This document shows, piece after piece, positions 38,367 through 48,400 of a stretch of 64,000 nucleotides of DNA. Origin of the DNA: Lucinisca nassula (Eukaryota; Mollusca; Bivalvia; Lucinida; Lucinidae); assembly GCA_963580285.1 (NCBI GenBank), contig OY757026.1:85038651-85102650 (forward strand). The letters are read 5' to 3'. Under the pieces are notes generated by a model that did no database searches, was not told the origin of the DNA, and saw only the letters and a program-made list of their open reading frames with translations. The position numbers and the translations under genes were made by a program. Within the stretch, counting starts at the first letter, position 1; each line of letters starts with the position of its first letter.

Positions 38367-38443
38367 TTGTGGGTAATTGATCAATCTAGCCATTCGTCAA
38401 TTTTATTGTGGGTAGTTGATCAATATAGCCATTCATCACAATT
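38367..38443. repeat. 39-bp tandem duplication
   Basis: TTGTGGGTAATTGATCAAT and TTGTGGGTAGTTGATCAAT start 39 bp apart, at 38367 and 38406. Each is followed by AGCCATTC. The copies are slightly diverged. Confidence 0.8.
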
Positions 38444-38621
38444 TGTGATATGTGCTAAAATTTCAAGTGTTTCATCTTTATTCTAACATGGAAGATGAAG
38501 ATGCTGCCTAGAGGCTACAAATAATGTAAATAAGAAAAATGACACCAATGAACCGGAGGCAATGCGATTATAGCAGTACAAAATAGTAATGCAGTGTAAT
38601 GTGAAATGACAATTTAGACAA

Positions 38622-38765
38622 TATCTCCAAATAAATGGAATAGAGGTATGGCAACCATATAAAACAACTTACAAAAATAACTTCACCGACATTTGGGGAA
38701 ACTTTTCTCCAAATAAATGAAATGGAGGCAGTGCAATTATTATAAGACATCCTACAAAAAACAAC
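38622..38765. repeat. Diverged 82-bp duplication
   Basis: CTCCAAATAAATG[GA]AAT[AG]GAGG recurs at 38625 and 38707, followed in both by a similar A-rich stretch ending CCTACAAAAA or ACTTACAAAAA. The copies have diverged substantially and no coding is seen. Confidence 0.6.
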
Positions 38766-39169
38766 ACAATAACCCAATGATAGGGTTAATATATTACAGA
38801 GCCAAAATGCTTAAATTACAAAAAGACAAGTAAACCTTTTCATATTTTTTCCATTTCAAGTAAACGGTCGCACGTGACATGTTGGAATTTTTCCTCTGTC
38901 ATTACTAAAAGGAAAGAATTTGCTCCTCAGAAGCAATTTCGCTATATCAGGCTAGCAAAGAGGACGAAAGCTAAAAATGACACATAATATATCATAATAA
39001 AGGTTGAAAACTGTAGCTCATGGTTTGTGAAAAAATTAGAGCTCTGAAATTTACAAATTACATTTTAGAATTTCGAAATTTCCACGTGGCTTACTTGAGA
39101 TCGAAAGTGCGCAAAAAAAAGATCATTTACCGCAAATGTAACAGGTGAAAAAATGCTAATCACCTTTAC
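38766..39169. other. Non-coding interior next to the SINE
   Basis: This holds A-rich and T-rich runs, for example CAAAAAAAAGATC near 39111, and a CCACGTGG palindrome near 39082. The part nearest 39169 could be the body of the SINE, whose tail would lie in this direction. Confidence 0.35.
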
Positions 39170-39240
39170 CCGGCCGGGGATCGAACCCGGGTCGCCGGAG
39201 TGACAGGCCAACACTCTACCGCGTCGCTATAAAAGCCGGC
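39170..39240 (-). mobile_element. tRNA-Asp-like sequence, SINE head or tRNA pseudogene
   Basis: On the minus strand there is an A-box-like TAGCGACGCGGT (39229-39218), an anticodon loop CTGTCAC with anticodon GTC (39206-39200), and a B box GGTTCGATCCC (39187-39177) inside a good T-arm CCGGG-TTCGATC-CCCGG. The 5' end does not pair with the 3' acceptor strand and the anticodon stem is poor, so it cannot be a functional tRNA-Asp. Intact polymerase III boxes with a non-tRNA continuation containing T-runs fit a tRNA-derived SINE. CTTGTAC...GTACAAG, a 7-bp stem, lies just upstream of it. Its end and target duplications are not clear to me. Confidence 0.65.
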
Positions 39241-39547
39241 TTGTACCGCAAGGCAGTACAAGTGTATCTTATACCTATCACTACTACATATGACGGCTCC
39301 TAAAACTGGTTTTAAAATTATTCAAATTCTGCCGAAAACATTCCCACAATAATAATTTCTACTTAGACAAAGTTTTCTTTATAATTTAAAGCCACGTGTC
39401 AAAAAAAAAAAAAAATAAAAAATGGACTATCTTTACATTTTCGATTTTTTTTTCCCAAAAAGGTGTCTCCCCACCGAACTACAGCTAACAATTTAAAAAC
39501 ATAACATTTAAAATATAGTTACACATTCAACAATTCACTAACCTTAT
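39241..39547 (-). other. Element leader region between primer-binding site and SINE
   Basis: In element orientation this is the untranslated leader. It contains an A15 run (39401-39415) and a T9 run near 39446 on the plus strand. No reading frame or packaging-type structure is recognised. The homopolymers may mark an old retroposon tail. Confidence 0.4.
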
Positions 39548-39560
39548 ATCCTCGTCGCCA
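39548..39560 (-). promoter_or_regulatory. Primer-binding site, tRNA-Ser type
   Basis: On the minus strand TGGCGACGAGGAT starts two bases inside the upstream LTR. Its complement, ATCCTCGTCGCCA, is the 3' end (with CCA) that I recall for animal tRNA-Ser(GCT). The match ends after 13 bases. The position, the leading TGG and the polarity all fit a retroelement primer site. Confidence 0.82.
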
Positions 39561-39562
39561 TT

Positions 39563-39803
39563 TGTTGTGCGGTCAACTTACCTGAATATCAGGCCACGTA
39601 AGCTGAGCTCTGTAAGGGTAGGTGTTGTCGCTTGTTGCTGTAGTCGTCTAATGCATTGTACACGTAGCAGATAGGCCCAAGAATCTCGTGGCAAGAGTTG
39701 GTCACATGTTCCGATGGGTTACGGACTATACCGACGTCTTGTTAGTGCCATATCCCTCCTTTTCCGGACTCTTAGGGTCGAAGGTGGATCTACCGGCACA
39801 ACA
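39563..39803 (-). repeat. LTR, upstream (5') copy in element orientation
   Basis: This 241-bp direct repeat of 30714-30954 differs at one position (T39636 against A30787). It begins and ends with the 8-bp inverted pair TGTTGTGC/GCACAACA. No clear TATA box is visible. A consensus splice donor, CAG|GTAAGT on the minus strand, lies at 39584-39576, close to the inner end. Confidence 0.95.
39576..39584 (-). other. Consensus 5' splice site in the LTR
   Basis: The minus strand reads CAG|GTAAGT, a perfect match to the metazoan splice-donor consensus, 13 bp from the inner LTR edge. In a transcript starting in this LTR it would lie in the leader before the primer-binding site. It could join the leader to the acceptor at 33983 and give a spliced TatD messenger. 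Use of the site is an inference. Confidence 0.55.
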
Positions 39804-39807
39804 ATTC
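39804..39807. other. Target-site duplication ATTC (right)
   Basis: This is the second copy of the ATTC target. The satellite resumes in register with TCATTTTGGTCAC. Confidence 0.9.
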
Positions 39808-42362
39808 TCATTTTGGTCACTTTAACGTAGACGCATGAAAACGGTGCCAAAACGTGTCCATGCGTGCCAAACACCCTGGGGTAAAATGGGAGTTGTTTCT
39901 GTCAAATAGTTTCGGAGATATAAGGGCCCAAACTTACGGTACTTTGACCTTCTAAGGGCCATAACTCGAAACACAGAGAACGAAGACAACTCCCATTTTA
40001 TCCCAGGACACTTGGGTCAAGGGCGCATCATTTGGCAGCAATTATAAGCCGATTCCATCAAGTCACCTTTTGCAACATTTAGACACCTTCGGCATATTGT
40101 TGTCCCGCCCAAAACTTTAGGCCCTTATAACTCGAGTGTTTGTATGGCGATTAAGCTGAAATTTTGCATGCTGCTAGTACACCTCAGTGCCTCGAAGAGT
40201 GCAAAATTTCATATTGCTACAACACGTATCTTGCGAGTTATAAGCCTTTGAATTTCGAGGAAACTAAACTTTGTGCCTATTTCTCGGGAAGACGAAATGA
40301 GTTGAAGAGGTGCAGTATGCCGCTTTCAAAAGGCATTGATGTCGCCTGCCATCGTGCAAAAACTCGCGAACACTGGGGCACTAGAAAGTGTCGAAATAAA
40401 GGGCTCATTTTTACATTGAGGTCTACGGGAAAACCGAATAAAACGCCGCGGCGCAGCCTAGAGGGCGATAACAATAGCGGTTTTTTCACCGTTAGTCCTT
40501 CTCAATATAATACACCCTCGGGGCAAATTACAGATCGCTGCGTTCAATAGAGGCCGAGAAAAGTGGCTTAGAATATTTGATTGAGGTTACCTGTGGTGGA
40601 TGCTAAATTCTCATTTTGGTCACTTTAACGTAGACGCATGAAAACGGTGCCAAAACGTGTCCATGCGTGCCAAACAACCTGGGGTAAAATGGGAGTTGTT
40701 TCTGTCAAATAGTTTCGGAGATATAAGGGCCCAAACTTACGGTACTTTGACCTTCTAAGGGCCATAACTCGAAACACAGAGAACGAAGCCAACTCCCATT
40801 TTATCCCAGGACACTTGGGCTAAGGGCGCATCATTTGGCAGCAATTATAAGCCGATTCCATCAAGTCACCTTTGCAACATTTAGACACCTTCGGCATATT
40901 GTTGTCCCGCCCAAAACTTTAGGCCCTTATAACTCGAGTGTTTGTATGGCGATTAAGCTGAAATTTTGCATGCTGCTAGTACACCTCAGTGCCTCGAAGA
41001 GTGCAAAATTTCATACTGCTACAACACGTATCTTGCGAGTTATAAGCCTTTGAAATTCGAGGAAACTAAACTTTGTGCCTATTTCTCGGGAAGACGAAAT
41101 GAGTTGAAGAGGTGCAGTATGCCGCTTTCAAAAGGCATTGATGTCGCCTGCCATCGTGCAAAAACTCGCGAACACTGGGGCACTAGAAAGTGTCGAAATA
41201 AAGGGCTCATTTTTACATTGAGGTCTACGGGAAAACCGAATAAAACGCCGCGGCGCAGCCTAGAGGGCGATAACAATAGCGGTTTTTTCACCGTTAGTCC
41301 TTCTCAATATAATACACCCTCGGGGCAAATTACAGATCGCTGCGTTCAATAGAGGCCGAGAAAAGTGGCTTAGAAAATTTGATTGAGGTTACCTGTGGTG
41401 GATGCTAAATTCTCATTTTGGTCACTTTAACGTAGACGCATGAAAACGGTGCCAAAACGTGTCCATGCGTGCCAAACAACCTGGGGTAAAATGGGAGTTG
41501 TTTCTGTCAAATAGTTTCGGAGATATAAGGGCCCAAACTTACGGTACTTTGACCTTCTAAGGGCCATAACTCGAAACACAGAGAACGAAGACAACTCCCA
41601 TTTTATCCCAGGACACTTGGGTCAAGGGCGCATCATTTGGCAGCAATTATAAGCCGATTCCATCAAGTCACCTTTGCAACATTTAGACACCTTCGGCATA
41701 TTGTTGTCCCGCCCAAAACTTTAGGCCCTTATAACTCGAGTGTTTGTATGGCGATTAAGCTGAAATTTTGCACGCTGCTAGTACACCTCAGTGCCTCGAA
41801 GAGTGCAAAATTTCATACTGCTACAACACGTATCTTGCGAGTTATAAGCCTTTGAAATTCGAGGAAACTAAACTTTGTGCCTATTTCTCGGGAAGACGAA
41901 ATGAGTTGAAGAGGTGCAGTATGCCGCTTTCATAAGGCATTGATGTCGCCTGCCATCGTGCAAAAACTCGCGAACACTGGGGCACTAGAAAGTGCCGAAA
42001 TAAAGGGCTCATTTTTACATTGAGGTCTACGGGAAAACCGAATAAAACGCCGCGGCGCAGCCTAGAGGGCGATAATAATAGCGGTTTTTTCACCGTTAGT
42101 CCTTCTCAATATAATACACCCTCGGGGCAAATTACAGATCGCTGCGTTCAATAGAGGCCGAGAAAAGTGGCTTAGAAAATTTGATTGAGGTTACCTGTGG
42201 TGGATGCTAAATTCTCATTTTGGTCACTTTAACGAAGACGCATGAAAACGGTGCCAAAACGTGTCCATGCGTGCCAAACAACCTGGGGTAAAATGGGAGT
42301 TGTTTCTGTCAAATAGTTTCGGAGATATAAGGGCCCAAACTTACGGTACTTTGACCTTCTAA

Positions 42363-42492
42363 GGGCCATAACTCGAAACACAGAGAACGAAGACAACTCC
42401 CATTTTATCCCAGGACACTTGGGTCAAGGGCCATAACTCGAAACACAGAGAACGAAGACAACTCCCATTTTATCCCAGGACACTTGGGTCAA
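42363..42492 (+). repeat. 65-bp tandem duplication within a monomer (right copy)
   Basis: This is the same duplication as at 29995-30124, with identical boundaries, in a unit that also shares AACGAAGACGC upstream and AACTAAATTTTG downstream. Shared boundaries show a single origin followed by block duplication. Here the two 65-bp copies both read AGGACAC. Confidence 0.92.
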
Positions 42493-45400
42493 GGGCGCAT
42501 CATTTGGCAGCAATTATAAGCCGATTCCATCAAGTCACCTTTGCAACATTTAGACACCTTCGGCATATTGTTGTCCCGCCCAAAACTTTAGGCCCTTATA
42601 ACTCGAGTGTTTGTATGGCGATTAAGCTGAAATTTTGCATGCTGCTAGTACACCTCAGTGCCTCGAAGAGTGCAAAATTTCATACTGCTACAACACGTAT
42701 CTTGCGAGTTATAAGCCTTTGAAATTCGAGGAAACTAAATTTTGTGCCTATTTCTCGGGAAGACGAAATGAGTTGAAGAGGTGCAGTATGCCGCTTTCAA
42801 AAGGCATTGATGTCGCCTGCCATCGTGCAAAAACTCGCGAACACTGGGGCACTAGAAAGTGCCGAAATAAAGGGCTCATTTTTACATTGAGGTCTACGGG
42901 AAAACCGAATAAAACGCCGCGGCGCAGCCTAGAGGGCGATAACAATAGCGGTTTTTTCACCGTTAGTCCTTCTCAATATAATACACCCTCGGGGCAAATT
43001 ACAGATCGCTGCGTTCAATAGAGGCCGAGAAAAGTGGCTTAGAAAATTTGATTGAGGTTACCTGTGGTGGATGCTAAATTCTCATTTTGGTCACTTTAAC
43101 GTAGACGCATGAAAACGGTGCCAAAACGTGTCCATGCGTGCCAAACACCCTGGGGTAAAATGGGAGTTGTTTCTGTCAAATAGTTTCGGAGATATAAGGG
43201 CCCAAACTTACGGTACTTTGACCTTCTAAGGGCCATAACTCGAAACACAGAGAACGAAGACAACTCCCATTTTATCCCAGGACACTTGGGTCAAGGGCGC
43301 ATCATTTGGCAGTAATTATAAGCCGATTCCATCAAGTCACCTTTTGCAACATTTAGACACCTTCGGCATATTGTTGTCCCGCCCAAAACTTTAGGCCCTT
43401 ATAACTCGAGTGTTTGTATGGCGATTAAGCTGAAATTTTGCATGCTGCTAGTACACCTCAGTGCCTCGAAGAGTGCAAAATTTCATACTGCTACAACACG
43501 TATCTTGCGAGTTATAAGCCTTTGAAATTCGAGGAAACTAAATTTTGTGCCTATTTCTCGGGAAGACGAAATGAGTTGAAGAGGTGCAGTATGCCGCTTT
43601 CAAAAGGCATTGATGTCGCCTGCCATCGTGCAAAAACTCGCGAACACTGGGGCACTAGAAAGTGCCGAAATAAAGGGCTCATTTTTACATTGAGGTCTAC
43701 GGGAAAACCGAATAAAACGCCGCGGCGCAGCCTAGAGGGCGATAACAATAGCGGTTTTTTCACCGTTAGTCCTTCTCAATATAATACACCCTCGGGGCAA
43801 ATTACAGATCGCTGCGTTCAATAGAGGCCGAGAAAAGTGGCTTAGAAAATTTGATTGAGGTTACCTGTGGTGGATGCTAAATTCTCATTTTGGTCACTTT
43901 AACGTAGACGCATGAAAACGGTGCCAAAACGTGTCCATGCGTGCCAAACAACCTGGGGTAAAATGGGAGTTGTTTCTGTCAAATAGTTTCGGAGATATAA
44001 GGGCCCAAACTTACGGTACTTTGACCTTCTAAGGGCCATAACTCGAAACACAGAGAACGAAGACAACTCCCATTTTATCCCAGGACACTTGGGCTAAGGG
44101 CGCATCATTTGGCAGCAATTATAAGCCGATTCCATCAAGTCACCTTTGCAACATTTAGACACCTTCGGCATATTGTTGTCCCGCCCAAAACTTTAGGCCC
44201 TTATAACTCGAGTGTTTGTATGGCGATTAAGCTGAAATTTTGCATGCTGCTAGTACACCTCAGTGCCTCGAAGAGTGCAAAATTTCATACTGCTACAACA
44301 CGTATCTTGCGAGTTATAAGCCTTTGAAATTCGAGGAAACTAAACTTTGTGCCTATTTCTCGGGAAGACGAAATGAGTTGAAGAGGTGCAGTATGCCGCT
44401 TTCAAAAGGCATTGATGTCGCCTGCCATCGTGCAAAAACTCGCGAACACTGGGGCACTAGAAAGTGTCGAAATAAAGGGCTCATTTTTACATTGAGGTCT
44501 ACGGGAAAACCGAATAAAACGCCGCGGCGCAGCCTAGAGGGCGATAACAATAGCGGTTTTTTCACCGTTAGTCCTTCTCAATATAATACACCCTCGGGGC
44601 AAATTACAGATCGCTGCGTTCAATAGAGGCCGAGAAAAGTGGCTTAGAAAATTTGATTGAGGTTACCTGTGGTGGATGCTAAATTCTCATTTTGGTCACT
44701 TTAACGTAGACGCATGAAAACGGTGCCAAAACGTGTCCATGCGTGCCAAACAACCTGGGGTAAAATGGGAGTTGTTTCTGTCAAATAGTTTCGGAGATAT
44801 AAGGGCCCAAACTTACGGTACTTTGACCTTCTAAGGGCCATAACTCGAAACACAGAGAACGAAGACAACTCCCATTTTATCCCAGGACACTTGGGTCAAG
44901 GGCGCATCATTTGGCAGCAATTATAAGCCGATTCCATCAAGTCACCTTTGCAACATTTAGACACCTTCGGCATATTGTTGTCCCGCCCAAAACTTTAGGC
45001 CCTTATAACTCGAGTGTTTGTATGGCGATTAAGCTGAAATTTTGCACGCTGCTAGTACACCTCAGTGCCTCGAAGAGTGCAAAATTTCATACTGCTACAA
45101 CACGTATCTTGCGAGTTATAAGCCTTTGAAATTCGAGGAAACTAAACTTTGTGCCTATTTCTCGGGAAGACGAAATGAGTTGAAGAGGTGCAGTATGCCG
45201 CTTTCAAAAGGCATTGATGTCGCCTGCCATCGTGCAAAAACTCGCGAACACTGGGGCACTAGAAAGTGCCGAAATAAAGGGCTCATTTTTACATTGAGGT
45301 CTACGGGAAAACCGAATAAAACGCCGCGGCGCAGCCTAGAGGGCGATAACAATAGCGGTTTTTTCACCGTTAGTCCTTCTCAATATAATACACCCTCGGG

Positions 45401-48400
45401 GCAAATTACAGATCGCTGCGTTCAATAGAGGCCGAGAAAAGTGGCTTAGAAAATTTGATTGAGGTTACCTGTGGTGGATGCTAAATTCTCATTTTGGTCA
45501 CTTTAACGTAGACGCATGAAAACGGTGCCAAAACGTGTCCATGTGTGCCAAACAACCTGGGGTAAAATGGGAGTTGTTTCTGTCAAATAGTTTCGGAGAT
45601 ATAAGGGCCCAAACTTACGGTACTTTGACCTTCTAAGGGCCATAACTCGAAACACAGAGAATGAAAGACAACTCCCATTTTATCCCAGGACACTTGGGTC
45701 AAGGGCGCATCATTTGGCAGCAATTATAAGCCGATTCCATCAAGTCACCTTTGCAACATTTAGACACCTTCGGCATATTGTTGTCCCGCCCAAAACTTAA
45801 GGCCCTTATAACTCGAGTGTTTGTATGGCGATTAAGCTGAAAGTTTGCATGCTGCTAGTACACCTCAGTGCCTCGAAGAGTGCAAAATTTCATACTGCTA
45901 CAACACGTATCTTGCGAGTTATAAGCCTTTGAAATTCGAGGAAACTAAACTTTGTGCCTATTTCTCGGGAAGACGAAATGAGTTGAAGAGGTGCAGTATG
46001 CCGCTTTCAAAAGGCATTGATGTCGCCTGCCATCGTGCAAAAACTCGCGAACACTGGGGCACTAGAAAGTGCCGAAATAAAGGGCTCATTTTTACATTGA
46101 GGTCTACGGAAAAACCGAATAAAACGCCGCGGCGCAGCCTAGAAGGCGATAACAATAGCGTTTTTTTCACCGTTAGTCCTTCTCAATATAATACACCCTC
46201 GGGGCAAATTACAGATCGCTGCGTTCAATAGAGGCCGAGAAAAGTGGCTTAGAAAATTTGATTGAGGTTACCTGTGGTGGATGCTAAATTCTCATTTTGG
46301 TCACTTTAACGTAGACGCATGAAAACGGTGCCAAAACGTGTCCATGCGTGCCAAACAACCTGGGGTAAAATGGGAGTTGTTTCTGTCAAATAGTTTCGGA
46401 GATATAAGGGCCCAAACTTACGGTACTTTGACCTTCTAAGGGCCATAACTCGAAACACAGAGAACGAAGACAACTCCCATTTTATCCCAGGACACTTGGG
46501 TCAAGGGCGCATCATTTGGCAGCAATTATAAGCCGATTCCATCAAGTCACCTTTGCAACATTTAGACACCTTTGGCATATTGTTGTCCCGCCCAAAACTT
46601 TAGGCCCTTATAACTCGAGTGTTTGTATGGCGATTAAGCTGAAAGTTTGCATGCTGCTAGTACACCTCAGTGCCTCGAAGAGTGCAAAATTTCATACTGC
46701 TACAACACGTATCTTGCGAGTTATAAGCCTTTGAAATTCGAGGAAACTAAACTTTGTGCCTATTTCTCGGGAAGACGAAATGAGTTGAAGAGGTGCAGTA
46801 TGCCGCTTTCAAAAGGCATTGATGTCGCCTGCCATCGTGCAAAAACTCGCGAACACTGGGGCACTAGAAAGTGCCGAAATAAAGGGCTCATTTTTACATT
46901 GAGGTCTACGGGAAAACCGAATAAAACGCCGCGGCGCAGCCTAGAGGGCGATAACAATAGCGGTTTTTTCACCGTTAGTCCTTCTCAATATAATACACCC
47001 TCGGGGCAAATTACAGATCGCTGCGTTCAATAGAGGCCGAGAAAAGTGGCTTAGAAAATTTGATTGAGGTTACCTGTGGTGGATGCTAAATTCTCATTTT
47101 GGTCACTTTAACGTAGACGCATGAAAACGGTGCAAAAACGTGTCCATGCGTGCCAAACAACCTGGGGTAAAATGGGAGTTGTTTCTGTCAAATAGTTTCG
47201 GAGATATAAGGGCCCAAACTTACGGTACTTTGACCTTCTAAGGGCCATAACTCGAAACACAGAGAACGAAGACAACTCCCATTTTATCCCAGGACACTTG
47301 GGTCAAGGGCGCATCATTTGGCAGCAATTATAAGCCGATTCCATCAAGTCACCTTTGCAACATTTAGACACCTTCGGCATATTGTTGTCCCGCCCAAAAC
47401 TTTAGGCCCTTATAACTCGAGTGTTTGTATGGCGATTAAGCTAAAAGTTTGCATGCTGCTAGTACACCTCAGTGCCTCGAAGAGTGCAAAATTTCATACT
47501 GCTACAACACGTATCTTGCGAGTTATAAGCCTTTGAAATTCGAGGAAACTAAACTTTGTGCCTATTTCTCGGGAAGACGAAATGAGTTGAAGAGGTGCAG
47601 TATGCCGCTTTCAAAAGGCATTGATGTCGCCTGCCATCGTGCAAAAACTCGCGAACACTGGGGCACTAGAAAGTGCCGAAATAAAGGGCTCATTTTTACA
47701 TTGAGGTCTACGGGAAAACCGAATAAAACGCCGCGGCGCAGCCTGGAGGGCGATAACAATAGCGTTTTTTTTCACCGTTAGTCCTTCTCAATACAATACA
47801 CCCTCGGGGCAAATTACAGATCGCTGCGTTCAATAGAGGCCGAGAAAAGTGGCTTAGAAAATCTGATTGAGGTTACCTTTGGTGGATGCTAAATTCTCAT
47901 TTTGGTCACTTTAACGTAGACGCATGAAAACGGTGCCAAAACGTGTCCATGCGTGCCAAACAACCTGGGGTAAAATGGGAGTTGTTTCTGTCAAATAGTT
48001 TCGGAGATATAAGGGCCCAAACTTACGGTACTTTGACCTTCTAAGGGCCATAACTCGAAACACAGAGAACGAAGACAACTCCCATTTTATCCCAGGACAC
48101 TTGGGTCAAGGGCGCATCATTTGGCAGCAATTATAAGCCGATTCCATCAAGTCACCTTTGCAACATTTAGACACCTTCGGCATATTGTTGTCCCGCCCAA
48201 AACTTTAGGCCCTTATAACTCGAGTGTTTGTATGGCGATTAAGCTAAAAGTTTGCATGCTGCTAGTACATCTCAGTGCCTCGAAGAGTGCAAAATTTCAT
48301 ACTGCTACAACACGTATCTTGCGAGTTATAAGCCTTTTAAATTCGAGGAAACTAAATTTGGTGCCTATTTCTCGGGAAGACGAAATGAGTTGAAGAGGTG

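Larger units (their letters stand above)
30714..39803 (-). mobile_element. Non-autonomous LTR retrotransposon-like element carrying a TatD hydrolase gene
   Basis: The element has 241-bp direct terminal repeats with TGTTGTGC...GCACAACA ends, flanked by the 4-bp target duplication ATTC within satellite DNA. On the minus strand the upstream LTR (39563-39803) is followed after two bases by TGGCGACGAGGAT, which matches the complement of the 3' end of animal tRNA-Ser(GCT) including CCA. The downstream LTR is immediately preceded by the purine run AGGGGGAGAG. These are the primer-binding site and polypurine tract of an LTR retrotransposon. The 8.6-kb interior has no intact gag or pol. It contains a TatD-family coding exon in element orientation, a Ser/Pro/Arg-rich frame, a possible protease remnant, tandem repeats, and relics of a LINE and a SINE. 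It would need enzymes supplied in trans. The tRNA-Ser primer is compatible with a Ty3/Gypsy-type parent, but the superfamily cannot be proved without pol. Confidence 0.88.
39804..45430 (+). repeat. Higher-order repeat: 4-mer, period 3274 bp, containing the 65-bp duplication
   Basis: Units at 40164, 40966 and 41768 have counterparts at 43438, 44240 and 45042, each exactly 3274 bp on. Shared marks include AACACCCTGG plus the extra T, GGGCTAAGGG plus TGTCGAAA, and TTGCACGCTG. The unit at 42635, with the 65-bp duplication and AACTAAATTTTG, matches the unit at 30267 on the other side of the insertion. Once the inserted element and one ATTC are removed, that distance is also 3274 bp (3 x 802 plus 867 plus 1). 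The retroelement therefore interrupts one copy of this block. Confidence 0.85.

Noticed and set aside
39170..39240. Functional tRNA-Asp gene
   Set aside because: The acceptor stem does not pair and the anticodon stem has mismatches, although the anticodon loop and T-arm are good.
30714..39803. Insertion as a DNA transposon with 8-bp terminal inverted repeats
   Set aside because: The inverted ends belong to each 241-bp direct repeat, and the primer-binding site and polypurine tract identify an LTR element.
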